From Gadus chalcogrammus (lineage: Eukaryota; Chordata; Actinopteri; Gadiformes; Gadidae), in the NCBI RefSeq assembly GCF_026213295.1, contig NC_079432.1, positions 7,167,380 to 7,231,379 of the forward strand: a stretch of 64,000 nucleotides of DNA. The letters run 5' to 3'. The notes beneath the pieces were generated by a model. That model had not been told where the DNA came from and made no database searches. It was given only the letters and a program-made list of their open reading frames with translations. The position numbers and the translations under genes are program-made. The first letter of the stretch is position 1, and every line of letters starts with the position of its first letter. Shown here piece by piece: positions 24,346 through 42,255 of this stretch.

Positions 24346-25070
24346 CTGTGAAAAAGAGTTTCCTTGATGCACAATGTTGTTGCTGAAAAACATATTTACG
24401 TGAAAACAATACCACAACAGTCGATTCACTTGCACAAGTCAAGCCTCCCTCCAGTCTAGAACTCTGGCCCTCTTAAATGGGCATATCATACCACCAGGTG
24501 TGAGTGTGATTATTAGCCATTACAAGTAGGTTTGAAAATGTGCAGGGTTGCCAGATGAGATGCTCCTCTTTACTTCAAAAAGTCTTTAACCTGTGAAACA
24601 TGAAGAGATGAAAATGACGTCACAACAGAGCTCAACAGAACATTACACACACGTTCTGTTTCTGGAAACACAACAACATACCGCGTTTGGGAGACGCTAC
24701 ACTGCCAAACATTGGAGGACAACAACGTGCTGCCCGGTTCCCTTTTAAGTGACCCGCACCAGATGCAACCAATTACCCAAATTAAGAAAACCACTTGGCA
24801 CGCGCAAGCAGGTGAGCTAATAAGTAAAACTCAACGCAGGTTCGGCGTCCTCTGGTGATCTTGGTAACAGTGAGAGTCTATTTCAGCTCTGTGTGATCTT
24901 ATTGACCTATCTCATTTTATTAAAAGGGATGAGTCTGATTTGAATGATTTAGATTCATGCTTCAGAACGAAGAATGTCTTCATTCAATTCTCCTTACTGT
25001 GTTATAGCCCCGGTACTTTTGGGAATAGCCCCGGATCGCTGTGCCGTCAAAGAAATAAAAATAATAATAA
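24346..25070. other. No gene seen
   Basis: Non-coding sequence without recognised features. The minus-strand 74-codon frame at 24570-24794 has no family signature. Confidence 0.4.
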
Positions 25071-25165
25071 TTGTTGTCACACATTTTAAACTTTCCCCTG
25101 TAAGGTGACCTTTGGAGCTCTGAAAGGCACCTATAAATAAACAGAATTTTTATTATTATTATAGT
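25071..25165 (+). mobile_element. LINE/SINE-type 3' tail
   Basis: GAAAGGCACCTATAAATAAA is followed by a (TTA)n run. This is the form of the 3' end of a teleost non-LTR element; the body is absent. Confidence 0.6.
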
Positions 25166-26229
25166 AATGGGTGTTTAGCTGTATTTAAACACACACATAT
25201 GGTATTACAAGATATTATTAGTCTGCGGTTTACAATCACAAAGACAACCAAATTGAATCTGTCATGGTACTGAAGACTGTATTGAGAAGTGACCGGGAGG
25301 CAGTTGCAAGGGTCTGAGTGGGATCTGTTTACTTACTTTAGTCTTTTTCTCACTCTTGGGAAAACAACAATTTTGTGCCTGTTTTCAGAAAGGATGTATT
25401 TTAGATCGCTTCTTGATAAAGAATTCTACTCCTACCAGTTAGGGGTCATTTGAACAAAAAAATTATAGTACCATTTCTAATAGTAGGCTAACAGTAACAA
25501 AAGCAACCTTTATTTGCAATGCAGTTTTAAAAGCAAAAAGCTTTTAGCTTTTTAAAATTGAGAAAACACACAATAATAGCATCTGTTTAATCATATGATT
25601 GAATTGCCATAGTTGATAATATCAATAAAAACAAAGGCAAAACAAATTTGAATTATTTTAAACTTAATTTAGCATTTTTACATACCAACAGCATTTACTT
25701 GATTAATTGCAACCCCGCGGAAAACCCGGTCTGTTTATGTATCCTCAGAACTTTTTGTCCACACTTACACAGAGCACTAATTGCGAGGATATTGGGAACA
25801 TGTGGCTTCAAAGTTTTCCCAGAGTGAGCGATATGCGCTATTTGATGGACACAAAAAAAAATCAACAACAATATTATGTTATAATTATATTTCATAGGAG
25901 ACTTGTTTGTGTAAATGTGCGGATGTGGTGTGTTTGTGTGTGTGTGCGTGTGTGTGTCTCTGTGCGTGTGGGCAAAGTCACGTGTGTGGGCAAAGTCATG
26001 TGTACCACAAAGCTTCCTGAGTGCGCAGGACATTAAGTTGAGGACGGCTGTTGTTTACGTGTCCTATCGTAGAAGCGCATGTAAGCAAGCGGCCCTTCTG
26101 TGAGAGAACAAGGACATGTTATTTTCCCCCTTTCTTCGACAGGGCATAGGGCAAGGGTCAAACGTGTCAGAGATTGAACGTTAGTAAGTGAGTGAATTGC
26201 ATAAGCTTGTAAAACACAGTGCTACATAT

Positions 26230-26592
<363 letters not shown>

Positions 26593-27009
26593 AAATGTGA
26601 ATTCAACTCCGCTTTTCATGAACCAAAACGATACATAAGGAAATGTTTAAGTAACTTTCCTGGTATGACGCTTTTTTTCCCCTGGTATGCCGGTACCTTT
26701 TCCTCACCATACTGACCAGCAGTACCATGATAAACCCTTTAAACAGGACTACCACATCCCTTGATTTAAATAGATATCCTGAAATATCATGATTCATTGG
26801 ATCCTGCCTGAAATTTTGGCACATAACCTGTGCCTTTTAGTTTGGCACATAACCTGCCAATGATTCATACATGTGTGTGGGAGTGTGTTTGTATCTGCAT
26901 GCATATGCATGTGTTAGTGCGTGCATGCGTGTGTGGGTGTTTTTGTATGGAATTTCTGTGTTGGTGTCTATGTGGGGGTGCACATGTGAATGTAAGAGTG
27001 CAGTGTCTG

Positions 27010-27298
27010 TGCACGTGTACACTCCCAGAGGATTTAAGACTTGCCCCAACTCTGAGCATCTTTAAAACAAGACTGAAGACTTTTATGTTTGCTATAGCTT
27101 TCTGCTAAATAACTTTGCCTTTATTTTCTATTTTAATACTAAAATGCCTTTTTAACTTTCTATTTTTTGCATATGTTTTTCTTTTACTTACCTATTATTT
27201 TATTTTATTGTATGACACTGCTTATATGTGAAGCACTTTGAGTCTGCCTTGTGTATGAAAAGTGCTACATAAATAAAGTTGCCTTGCCTTGCCTTGCC
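27010..27298 (+). mobile_element. L2-type LINE 3' end inserted in duplicate copy 2
   Basis: The segment begins with the ORF2 C-terminus (A-P-T-L-S-I-F-K-T-R-L-K-T-F-M-F in frame near 27040-27100). An AT-rich untranslated region follows, then GTGAAGCACTTTGAGTCTGC, AAAGTGCTACATAAATAAAG and a TTGCC tandem tail. The equivalent place in copy 1 (about 10125) lacks it, so it inserted after the duplication. Confidence 0.85.
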
Positions 27299-28312
27299 TA
27301 CATGTGTGTGTGTTTGCGTTCGTGCACGCGTGTGTGTGCTCGTTACAAGACGAAGCAGGTCCGTCTAGCCCAGCCCTGGGCCCTTCATGCCTTTTCTCCC
27401 ACTGAGAAGTATTTTCTAGTCAATCTATTTTTAAGGCAGCAGCCGCTGACAGGAATCTAGTACACTTGCTCACATGGACCATAATAATTACATTATCCTC
27501 CTGAAACTGATTAGAAATGGCGATGTTATCTGTCTCCAAGATGGTCATACCACATATGCAGAGCAGAGAAGCAAAGAGGTCTACTCTCTCTTCCCTGAAG
27601 TGCTGTTAACTGTTTGGTCCGGGAATAAGACGTGCATACTCTGTCAACTTTATTCATTACACAGGAAAGACAAGTGAGTAAAGGCACAGAGGAAGCCTAT
27701 TAGCAGGAATACGTCTGTGAATGAGACAGGATGTAGCAGGATAGGTAAAATGAGGGATCACATCAAACAATCACATATCTTCAATGGTGCGATGGTTTGA
27801 AGGCCTCCTCTTCCTCCTTAGCTCAGCACAGATGTTCTTCCACACCATTTTGGTTAATTGAACGTGTCAGATGGAACGCCGGGGCGGGCTGAGAAGAGGC
27901 CGGGCGCAGCAGCATGATGTATAAATCACACAGGTAAGCATGTGAAAGAGACCACGACAGAAGGAAGAAAAGCACCGGCACGTGGATCTCAAGGATCTAA
28001 AGGGGTCCGATGTTACCAACAGGCCGCCTGCTGATGAGCTAGCCATTCGATTAGATTAGAGGGTTTTAGGGTCAGCGTTTTTGTCATTGCACAGAGTTTA
28101 AGCACTGAGACGACAAATGCAGTTCAGCATCTAAGCAGAAGTGAAATACAATCTTTAAAGTATGTACATGTGTATCGTGGAAAATATAAATAGGTAAGAT
28201 GTATGCAGTGTGAACAGTATTGACAGTAGGTCAGAGGTGATGAATACGTTAAGAGATATATACAGCAATAGGTGTAGCTAGGGCAGATATAGTTTAAGGA
28301 TATATAAATATA

Positions 28313-28348
<36 letters not shown>

Positions 28349-30121
28349 TGCATACAGTGTTATGTTGTGAACGCGCAAGGGTTCCCCCTGGTGCTTATGA
28401 TAATTCATCACTGAAGCTCAGGACACGTAAGTGTCCTGAGCCTCATCCTAACCAATCCAAAAAATGTATTCCTACGCACTATTAGACTTGAATTTATCCT
28501 TCTTTTAAGGTATTTTGACTGTGAGTTCTATTTTTTTCTTTCTTTTTGTCTTCTTTAGTTGTACAGCACTTTGGTCAACCGTTATTCTTAACTGTGCTCT
28601 TTGTTTGATTTGATTTGATTTAATCTATTTAGCCCGTGGTTGGTTAAGAGGAATACATGCCGTGTCATATCAGCGGATATATGCATTAAGTAAGGGACAC
28701 AAAGTCTGCATTCAATTCTTTCTTGTTTAGAGCCAGTAGAGCCTTCCCAGACTTCCTAGAAAGAACATTTTAGAATAGTATTTTTCTAGGAACAAAGGCC
28801 ATATCTCAGGATTTAGTTTAAGTTCAAACTAAGCCTATTAACTCTGCTTCCACAAGTGTGTTGACTTAATTAAGATGTTGGTGAGTCTTTCAACCGTATT
28901 CCCTTGAGGCTTATGGCTTACTTAGTTACTTACTTAGTCTTCAGAGCATGTTGACATATTTTCAAATTATTCAACCAATTAATCTCAATTAACCCTTGGG
29001 GTCGGGCCCACTCAGGAGTGCATGAAGTGCAAATGGGGTGGGAGGAGATTGCTGACCTTAAATGTCTCATAGACATCCTGTATATATACACTCAGTTCCC
29101 AATTATTCATAGCCATGAGCATTATATGACTAATCAATGACTGTGTAGTAAAGCGATGCGATGTGATTAATCCGTTCACAGGGACATCACTTACTGGCAG
29201 ATGTTGATTGAGCAAAAACTGTGGAAGCAGATGCACAACTGTTTAAGTTGAGGTTGCAAACATTTTCCGAGCAAGGAATGGGGTCAGAGGCCAAGAAAAG
29301 GTACGGAACCACCACAGCCACTGGGGAAGTCGGGTATGTTGGCTGGATTTTACCAAAGGTTTCCACTAGAGGCCAAGAACTGACTGCGATAGCTCAAAGC
29401 GAAACAGACACATGGTGATACACATCTTCAACATCTATAGCAATAAATCAATGGATGAAATGTTAATAGAAACCTAAAATATGCATAGAGAATACAATGT
29501 TCTCATTGTAACAATCATAATAGGAATAGTAGCCACTTAAAATTATTCACAGATGTAGTAATAATCCAATTGCTTTTAGTGTGCTTGTTAATTGTTTTAA
29601 CTAAAGCTTTCCAGGTATGTGGATTGGTCTGTGCTAACACTAAGTTTATAAACAGGATTTGTGGATTTATATCCAAAATAGTTAGGCGAGAATTTAAGAT
29701 TCTGCAACCTAATATTCATGCAGTGCACGTGCACAGACACAGACAAATTGAGCGACAAAGGATACACTATCATAGCTTTGCCCCTAGATGAGCATAACTA
29801 GTTTATTTTTTATGAATAGGCAGCCACAGAAAAGCAGCTAGTTTTGAAAGCCCTTAGACGGCGGTTTGACGGCTTTCTCCATAACCATTTACTGACACAC
29901 AGGTCAATATTCACAATATATATTCATGGTAGGCCCATTTTAAATAAATGTCAATCTTCAACTCATTCATGAAATAGTACATACATATTCTCGTAACATT
30001 CCAGCTATGCCATACAGTCAAAAATCAAAGCAACTCACCCATAAAACTGGGCTACATGCTACGTTTACTCTTATGTTGTGGGCTGTGGACACTAAAAAAA
30101 AAAATCTATAAATATATATAG

Positions 30122-33515
<3,394 letters not shown>

Positions 33516-34359
33516 ATCCTATTCAATTTAGCTGGACACGAAATTGGCTCATTGTAAATCCATTTGATCGCTTCAAGCGCTGAGCTGACACGATGGCATG
33601 TTACAAAACTGTCTGAAGAAGCGGCGTATGGTATTGAACACCAAGAGCCCAATCACAACCTCGTGCAGGGCCTGACTCCGCCCCGGAACTACATCAAGCG
33701 CCTCAATTATGGCCATATTAGGCATGGCATATCTTGTTCTGAGCTTTTCTGCTAACGTCTGAATGATGTTCACGTTAAGGTTGAAAGCCTTACATTGGTC
33801 TACAAGGTGCAATGTAAATGGCCTCATATATATAACAGGTACGAAATGTCGAAATCAAAACATAACACCGCACTGCTGACGTCAATATAACAACAAGAGA
33901 GTTTCTTCATGTAGCCAATCAAAAAAGGGGGTAAGTCGATTAACCAGGGCGTAACGGGTTCCATCTCACTCTGATTGGCTGTCTTCTCCATCAGGGTCAC
34001 GCCCACAGCTAAGGTCAAGAGCGTGTGTCTGTTTCTCACCAGCTTCGTGCTACCAGCCGGCTAAACCCAAGGTGTATCGAATTGTAACGTTTGCGATTGT
34101 GCAATTTAATATTAATATTAAAATGAACATTAAAATGAGCATTAATATGAATATGAAATTAAGGAAGATATTCGTGAAAAGGCATAGAGAATAGCTGGCT
34201 AACGTCGACTCATGGTCAAAACCATCGAAGGGTGTCAACCAGGGGAACTTTAACGATCATAGTGGCCAGTGCGGGACAGAGAAAAGTAATCAGTCAACCC
34301 TAGTATTAGAGCCAGCAGGTGCTTGCTTCTCTCTCTTCCAGGGAGTTTTAAAAAAAGTG
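33516..34359. promoter_or_regulatory. Shared intergenic promoter region of slc25a47 and slc25a29
   Basis: 844 bases separate the two divergent start codons. CCAAT boxes occur in both orientations: CCAAT at 33915-33919 and ATTGG at 33974-33978. No TATA box is evident at an obvious place. A pyrimidine tract ending CCAG lies at 34328-34340 just before the slc25a29 start, so its first coding exon may be preceded by a non-coding exon. Confidence 0.5.
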
Positions 34360-37300
34360 ATGGACTTCCTCGCTGGCTGCATTGGTGGTAAGTAAGGGTC
34401 GACATTGCCCTGCCCTACTCGATGCGTTCACCGGGATAAGGGCGATAAAGGGCATTTAAACCTTGAACCAGACAAAGTTGAATGCGTGATGATGACGGTT
34501 CTTATATCTAATGACCATCATCCAACATGATGATCAAGATATCCTGGAAGCGGTAGGACGTGTTGTAATTCTATCGCAGGATTTCATGAGCATTTCCTGA
34601 ATTCCGCAGACCGCGCACTATTTTTGGTTGACTTCATTTCATTCAAACCAAATGCATTGGTGTTTGCGTCTGTACAACACAGGACTGTTTACGTTTCATT
34701 GGATTAATTTGATTACTGTGATAAACAATGTTCAACAATCATGGATCTATCCCCAGACAGTTGTAGGCAGAGTGCAATAATGCTCGTTTCAGATCCTCAG
34801 AAATGCCTGCAGACTCATAGTTCTCATGTTGACGAATGATGTTCTCGTATTGCGTACAAATTCCGTAGGCTACTCTTATTAAGGTTGTGGTATACCTGAT
34901 GACAAATCTAAATGGTGTTCACCTAGGCTTAGTTTAAAGTATATGCGAACCCCTGTTCATGTCGAATTTGAAAACCATGAGTTAAAAAAGAATAGGACAT
35001 TTTAGGCTAATACTAGGATGGAAAGGGGGGGTGTTAACCCAAGTGTTACGACCAACGCCTTGGTCGTAACACTTAGTAGCGTATACTATTATAACGCGGG
35101 CGTTTTAATAAGGGATGTCTTGTAGGAAATGCGCCACTAATTATTGTCCAAAAAGGTTCGCCCTCTCCCGGAAGCAGCCATCAACATCCTCCGCTGCCTA
35201 CTAGACATCTCCACACATCCATACACACACCTCGCAGGGAGGGATCCCATCGACGTGACGTCAAAGTGCCTCGAAAAGGACCTTCGATGTCATGTAAAGA
35301 AACCAATTTGAGATCTGAGTAGAAGTTCACAAACGGTGGGCGAACGATCATATTTAAGGTACACTGAAAATATGGCATGGATTACTATTTTGAAGTTCAT
35401 GTTTAACAGATAGCTTCTTCTTTTTTTTTTAACCATAAAATTATATTTTATGTTAACAGAATAAGATGATGTGTAAACAATTAGCATAACTTCCTGTTTC
35501 AAATAAAATGCAGACAGACATTTATAAACTTGAGCTCACTGACTCATTTATTTTTCTTTCAACATTTTGTTTTTCCAGTGAAGATGCACGTTCCTGATAG
35601 GTTGCATGTAAGCCATGTGACAAAACAGGTCTTAGGCAGGATTTGCGGTTAACTTTGTGACGCAGGTACCTTCATAACTAATGGCAGTTTGTGCAATCTT
35701 TTTTTCTATAGATGTATCTAAAGATTTTTTTTCGAAAAGGTACTGAAGAATTTGGATACTTAATCTAGCACTAGGAATACATTTTTCAGATATATTTTAG
35801 AAGATTTAATGGCATGAAAAATCTACAATGCTACCCTCTGTAAAGGTACTGGGTAAATATTTCACGACTGTCTTTTCCGCTAGGCAATCCCTAGTATTGC
35901 ATTACACCAAGTGTTTTGGGTCAACTGAGTCAGACCAAACTGTCAAGAGAACATGGCGTCCAAATAAGCCTGTGTTATGTAACTTTCCAAGAAGTCTATA
36001 ACTACAGCGACACATCTACAGTCACCCAGGAGCCCCACATCTAGTGTTAACACACTTTAAAATAACAGTTAAGATATTGTTTTCATCTCTAAAAGACAAG
36101 TTGGCCTGATGTATCATATTTAGTTGAACATTTTCTGAAACCAACCAAGTGCTTATATACAATCAAAATGTCGGTAGTTTCCAAATACAAACCGGTTCCC
36201 TCAAACTAAAGACTGCCTAAAGACATTAAAGAGTGACCTTAAAACAGACAGGTTAGATAGGAGACTGAGGCAACTGTGCCGTATATAATTATACTTTCAA
36301 CAAACCGTATAACAGCTAGGTAGCTAGCCATGGAAATCTAGGGTGTGTCTCCATTTCCATTTGTGTTTTAACTTCTAGCTCTTAAGAGACATCAATGTCA
36401 CTTTTCTTGTTTGTCTCCAGGTGCTGCCGGCGTCTTAGTGGGCCATCCGTTCGATACAGTGAAGGTAGGTCACTGTATGTGCTGCTACTTCCATTCTGTT
36501 CAATCTTAGAACAGAGTAAACTACCTTTTAATGTCCTCTTCTATCTCTAACGACCTTCTGAAATGAAAACATGTCGGTGTGTTTTATTATCCAGATTGAG
36601 CCCGTCAGTAAAATAATATGCCTTTTTGTCTTTCCTTTCCTGAAGGTCAGGCTTCAGATTCAGAATGTGGACAAACCTCTTTACCGCGGAACCTTTCACT
36701 GTTTCCAGTCCATCATACGACAAGAGTCGGTACGTCCACCGTTCTCCATGCTGTGTGTTGTTCACACGCTATGCGATCTGCCTATCTATAGCAGGCCATA
36801 ACCTCAAAGTCAACCTGTTTTATTTTCTTCCTAGAAGGGGCAGTGTAACACAAGGGCAAACTGGCCTAGGATATTCTTGAGTCAAAGCTCACGTCAACTA
36901 CTTGCAAACAAAGAAGCACACCATTAGCAATATCAAATTACAAAAAAAAAAAAATTAAAACACCCGCTGTATTTCACTCTCAAGAATAATGACGAATTTA
37001 AAAAGAGTAATATAATACGATGAATGAGTTGCCAATGGAAGAGAAGCACACTGGCGAAGAATATCTGTTCCTTATGCTTCCCACTGATTCTCCTTGAATG
37101 GTAACTTGAGAGGCGTTGGTTACAATGCCAGTGTTTCCTTCCCATCAACCTTGTAATTGTGCAATACAGAGGCGCTGTTAAACTCAACTCGCTAGTAAGC
37201 TTTTCTTTACTATGATGCACCAAGTTTACTAAAGTAAACAAATAAAATAGCTGTTTACAATACAACCAGGTTAAAGACGGGTTACTTTGCCTCTCTATCG

Positions 37301-38478
37301 TTAGTCAAAGAGGTGACCTGAAATCTGATCTGTGTCCGACGCAGCTGGTCTTGTGACTCAGACGCCTGTCTTTGTTTTCCGTCCTTCTGAAATGCGGCTC
37401 AGATCAACGGGAGGGCCATCTGCAGTGCCGCTTGATGTCATCCCACTGTGTTTGAATTTGGAAACTATTTTACATCAATGTCGAGGCAGTTGACTGTACT
37501 GCCCAGGGGGGTTTGAATCCCAGCCGAAGAATGTCCACAGTCCTATACAGGCACCCTTGAGCAAGCTGGCTCCTCATGACATGTACCTCAATCCATTCAT
37601 CCTCTTTAGATTATAAGTCTGCCAAAATGCTAGTAGTGAATCGTTAAATTGACTAATTGAATGATCAATTAATCTATTCCAACGTTTTCATCCAGATGCT
37701 CGGTCTGTACAAAGGCATCGGATCCCCCATGATGGGCCTGACCTTCATCAACGCCATAGTGTTTGGCGTCCAGGGTAACGCCATGCGTTACCTGGGCCGC
37801 GACACGCCCATGAACCAGTTTCTGGCGGGTGCGGCCGCCGGCGCCATCCAGTGCGTGATCTGCTGCCCGATGGAGCTGGCCAAGACGCGGCTGCAGATGC
37901 AGGGCACCGGGGAGCGCAAGTCCACCAGGAAGCTGTACAAGAACTCCCTGGACTGCCTGGTGCGCATCTACAACCGCGAGGGCTTCCGCGGCATCAACCG
38001 CGGCATGCTTACCACCCTGATCCGCGAGACCCCCGGTTTCGGCGTGTACTTCCTCACCTACGACGTGCTGACCCGCGCCATCGGCTGCGAGCCCGATGCC
38101 CCCTTCATGATACCCAAGCTCCTGTTCGCAGGCGGCATGTCGGGCATCGCCTCCTGGCTCTCCACCTATCCCGTGGATGTGATCAAGTCCCGCCTACAGG
38201 CGGACGGCGTGGGCGGGGTCAACCAGTACGCCAGCATCGCAGACTGCGTGCGGCAGAGCGTCAAGAAGGAGGGCTACATGGTGTTCACGCGGGGCCTCAC
38301 CTCCACGCTGCTCCGGGCCTTCCCCGTGAACGCCACCACCTTCGCCACGGTCACGCTCGTCCTGATGTGGGCCCGGGACAGGGAGGCGGGGCTAAAGGAC
38401 TGTGAGGCGGCCCCGCCGACCCTCCCTGCCCAGCTCCAGGCGCCAGGCCAGGCCCAGGCGCAGGTCTCCAGCTTCTGA
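34360..38478 (+). CDS. slc25a29: Mitochondrial basic amino acid carrier SLC25A29 (4 coding exons, 312 aa)
   Basis: Exons are 34360-34387, 36421-36464, 36646-36729 and 37696-38478 (stop TGA). All have GT-AG borders and join in frame to 312 residues; human has 303. The protein imports cationic amino acids (lysine, arginine, ornithine) across the mitochondrial inner membrane. The three carrier signatures are H-P-F-D-T-V-K-V-R-L-Q, C-P-M-E-L-A-K-T-R-L-Q and Y-P-V-D-V-I-K-S-R-L-Q. Family-specific stretches are G-L-T-F-I-N-A-I-V-F-G-V-Q-G-N and N-Q-F-L-A-G-A-A-A-G-A-I-Q-C-V-I-C-C. The C-terminal tail is Ala/Gln/Pro-rich and variable. Exon 4 is GC-rich, unlike its AT-rich surroundings. A SINE piece (about 37500-37600) lies in intron 3 just before exon 4. 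Confidence 0.96.
37490..37605 (+). mobile_element. tRNA-derived SINE fragment in slc25a29 intron 3
   Basis: A B-box-like GGTTTGAATCCCAGCCGAAG is followed by GGCACCCTTGAGCAAG. This is the head and body of the teleost SINE family whose usual 3' end appears at 13448-13500. The right part recurs at 33228 as part of the broken slc25a29 copy. Confidence 0.65.
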
Positions 38479-39430
38479 GGGGGCCTGGTTGCTTCCTCCG
38501 GCTTTTGAGCAAGGCACTTTGCCGGGGATTGTTATAAAGTTTCCGATCCGACCAATGCATCCCAACTTTGAAGGTAGAGTGTTATGCTTTGGTTCGGTAA
38601 AAAATTGCAATACTGTTATAGTAATAATAATAATGCTGTCCAAAACCGATATATATTTATTTTTTTATATGGCATTTATAAATTTGAGAGGTATTACCAG
38701 ATTACGGAGTTTGCCTTTTTACCAAATGTATGGCAGTTTGTTAAAACTGCCATATATACAAACTTTCGTGATGTACAGCTGGTATTTAGCATAAATTATA
38801 TTTGCCTGCTGGTCCATAATTTTTTATCCAATGTATGAACTAATTGACATACAAGACATAAGTACTTATTCTTTGTGTGTCACGTGAATAAGTGTTTGAT
38901 AAGGGATAATGAGCAATGGTAAATAACAACGATACGCTGAAGAAATGCATAAACATTGGCTGTAAACTGTCTCGAAGCCATGCTCTATGCATGTTACTAA
39001 CCCAGGATCGTCTAATGAACTGTATCAGGTCAAACACTGAAACCCACTGAAAACACTGTACATCATGAGGTTTTGGGCTGCAGTTATATACATATTTTTT
39101 ATTTTATTTATATTTATACATGCATGTATAGTTTTTTCAGCCTTATTTTTATTCTCCTAAAATCGATCGTGATCGTGAATGGGGAAACCAATCTGGAAGA
39201 TGGCATGGGGCACAGCGATATTAACGTATCTGACAGTTTGTTTGCTGAACCAAAACTAGTTCAAATTGGCTTGAATGGGCCTTATTGTGTTACTACTGAA
39301 ACACATTCGCATGGTGCTGGTATTTTCATGTCTTTGTATGTCATCAGAGGTTGCGACAACCTTGCTGCATATTTTTAGTCTGTACTTTATTTGTATTATT
39401 ATGAATGGTTTGTTGGGTCTTACTAACTTA
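38479..39430 (+). other. slc25a29 3' flank, probably 3' untranslated region
   Basis: AT-rich sequence directly after the stop codon. No clear AATAAA signal is seen in the first kilobase; one occurs at about 40679. No gene is recognised. Confidence 0.45.
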
Positions 39431-41180
39431 TGTTAATGCTGTTCTATCATTTGTTGTGTTTAAAAGTTTTAACCTTGGCCTAGTTTCACATAATGCTATT
39501 CATTTGCGACTTCAAGTCTCTTTGTTTGTGTCGTAGTCTGATAATGAATGTGTAGGGTTTGGTTATCACAGTGACGGCTGTGAACAAATGAAAGTCATAG
39601 TCCTCACTATGCATTTTAACTTATGATGTATCATTTTGGGTGTTAGTGTTATTTTGATGGACCGGGCACTGCACGTACTGATCACGGTTTAGTCGGGATC
39701 AGCCCCTTCTGTGTATGTCTGAGATGTGTGTTTTGTCTGAAGATCTTGCAGTAAAACAGTCTTGTTTTCTTTTTAACCAAAAAGGCTGATTTGGTTTGCC
39801 TTCTAATGCAGTAATTATGAAGCACATTTGACTAATGATCTTCTTCCTCCTTTCTCCGTTATACTAACATACACAACCCACACTTTCTGGATTGGAGGAT
39901 CTCTGATGTTAGAAAGGGATAAAGCTAAGGAGTTGTGTGGTACAAGGATGTGAAGGGTGGCATTCAGGCAGTAAGTTTCCATTTTGAATGTACCCGCAAT
40001 GACCATTGACCTCTAAAGGCTACAGGATTGGGATAAATCACAAATTACACAATTGCACAAGAAGGGGAAAAGGTGGAATGCAGGCAGTAAGTTTATATTA
40101 TGAATGTACATGCAAAGACCATCTACTTGTTAAAGCTATGGGATAGGACGACGTTACAAGTACTTAAGATATCCTGAATGTATCGCTCTTATGACCCCAT
40201 GGGGTCTGGGATCTGCTGCTGCTTTGTCGTGGCGTTGGTCGATGTTTTGAAGACTTACTGGAAAGAAAAACTATGCAGCTATCGCAATGTCTTATCCGTG
40301 GAAAGACATTGGTGACCATGAACCACATGGTGAAAACAAAGAGTGAGTCGCCGAGGCAATAAGTCGCAGATGCAATATCTAATGTGTGTAATGTCGATGG
40401 AATGAGATGGCTGCTAGATTGGTTTAAAGTACCGGGATGTGTAAATAAATTAAAAATATATATGTGTCTGTGTACATATACATAGATATTTTTCAATCGA
40501 AATGTTTTTTTGGAATGTTAGCATTACCATGGTTTTTCAAAATATATTTATTCAGTCCAGTTTTACTGTGGATGGATTTTATCAAGATAAACAGCTGAAA
40601 TATATTATTACATATTTTTCTTACTTGTCTCTGAAACTGTTTGTGGAGATGGTACCCGATGTTGTGTACAGGTGGTTAAATAAACTCAAGGATCAGTATC
40701 AAGTGGCTTTTTCTTATTAGGCCTATTTTCTCTACTTTTGTTGACTTGGTACATTCATAATCCTTCTCTAGCCCTTAATAACTTGTTCAAATATAAATTG
40801 TATCATGAAATAGCTTCCTCATCTGGTCTGCAGTACCGTCGTGGGCATGGTCGTGGGGTAAACAATAATAACATTTCTATCATGTTAGAATGTTTTTTAA
40901 GGTAGTATTGGAGTTGTATAATCACACAAAGCGTCCTAGGATTGTGCCTGGTGTTTTGCTGGGGAAAAGACACAGGGGGCGCTGTAGAGGATCAGTATTA
41001 ACTTGAAATACAGAGTGGTACCTGTACAGCCATGGGCTGTGGTCAGTCAGACAATCCTTTTTGCATCGGAAAGTACCTAACTGACCCGAACTGACCGGAC
41101 GTCTTAAAGTGGCAGCCATTATAAGACCTTCGAATTCTCTTCATGCTGAGGAAAGGTGCATTAATTCTTCCTCTTCCTAC
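39431..41180 (+). repeat. Segmental duplication F, copy 1 (slc25a29 downstream flank)
   Basis: Collinear with 54513-56245. Examples are CTATTCATTTGCGAC, TGTCGTAGTCTGATAATGAATG, ATGACCCCATGGGGTCTGGG (40192 and 55277) and CACAGGGGGCGCTGTAGAGG. It contains no recognisable gene. The duplicate lies in front of Ig receptor copy D, just as this one lies in front of copy A. Confidence 0.9.
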
Positions 41181-41769
41181 TCAACCGTCCTTTTACGAAA
41201 GGAAATGCGCTCAATCCCTCCCACAATTCCTTGGGACAGGAACTTTAAAAACGACGCACAATTCACAATCCTTTGATTTATTTTTAATGTATGTATTTTG
41301 GTGTATGATATATCAATCCCTCAATATTCTCAATGAAGATCCTCAATAATTTCCATGCATATACTGTGGTAGTCTCGCAAAGCCAGACCAAACTACAGCA
41401 AGTAGAAAATATTGTGGCACTGGCAACCCGGCCCGGGCCAATTAAGGATATGCAGAGCACCTGAGGAACAGGTGGAGAAGTGCTTCTCCACTCATTCGGG
41501 GCTCTCCCAGCCCTGGAGCTCCTGCACGGAGAGACCAACTGCTGCTGTCCTCGTGGGTGACAGGATTCCACCCACGGGGGATAGCACCGTCGATTCCTCC
41601 CAGTTTTTTTTTCGTTGTTGTATTATTTTCAGTATGAGACTTGTTTGATTTTGGATTTAAACTGTCTTTTTGGCTTTTGCCCAGCGAAGTTGTGTCCTGT
41701 TTCGGGAGGTGGTGGTTCGCTCACCGTGCCGGGTTACCATAATAATATATATATATATATTTTATGATA
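41181..41769. other. Copy-A-specific insertion of unknown type
   Basis: About 41365-41740, between CTCAATGAAGATCCTC and a TA run, lies sequence not found in the equivalent place before copy D. It begins GTGGTAGTCTCGCAAAGCC and is GC-richer than its surroundings. It looks like an inserted element but termini and duplications are not clear. Confidence 0.35.
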
Positions 41770-42019
41770 TGTTTATATAAAAATATACATTGTATAATTG
41801 TTTTGCTTATTATTTTGCGTGTGTTGCCTACGAAAAATGAACACAAAAGATTACCATGTGGGACATTACAATTGAAAGGAGTTTTAATGGGAAAACACAA
41901 TTATTTGTTGAGTTTTGGGAGAGTAACCAAAGGTTGAAAAAATATAACAAATATGCAAATATTGCAAAATAGGAAATAACTTTACTTATTAAATGGATCT
42001 ACTCAATCTATAAATAAAA

Positions 42020-42255
42020 ATGCATTCCACACCGTCGTTGAAATAATTTGCGTTGCTCTTTATTCAGCGATATGACGTACTAATATACTATGAGCATATT
42101 AGGGAAGAAACCCTGAACCTAACAAATAAGGAGAATATGTCGAGTCTGGGGTCAGAGAATGTTGGCCAATTCAGGAAGCCGTTACTGTGTTGACTACATC
42201 TTACCGAACACGAAAGAAACAGGACTCTGTCTCGGTAATAAAGCGTAGAAACAAC
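42020..42255 (+). promoter_or_regulatory. Conserved 5' flank of Ig receptor copy A
   Basis: A block from GTTGCTCTTTATTCAGCGAT to the start codon is shared by all four receptor copies (A; B near 45618; C near 47951; D near 57366). It includes ATATGACGTACTA and an ETS-like TTCAGGAAGC. The transcription start is not identified. Conservation may reflect recent duplication rather than selection. Confidence 0.4.

Noticed and set aside
37851..38405. 184-codon frame inside slc25a29 exon 4
   Set aside because: Alternative frame of a GC-rich exon; Arg/His/Pro-rich and without any domain, whereas the main frame is the carrier.
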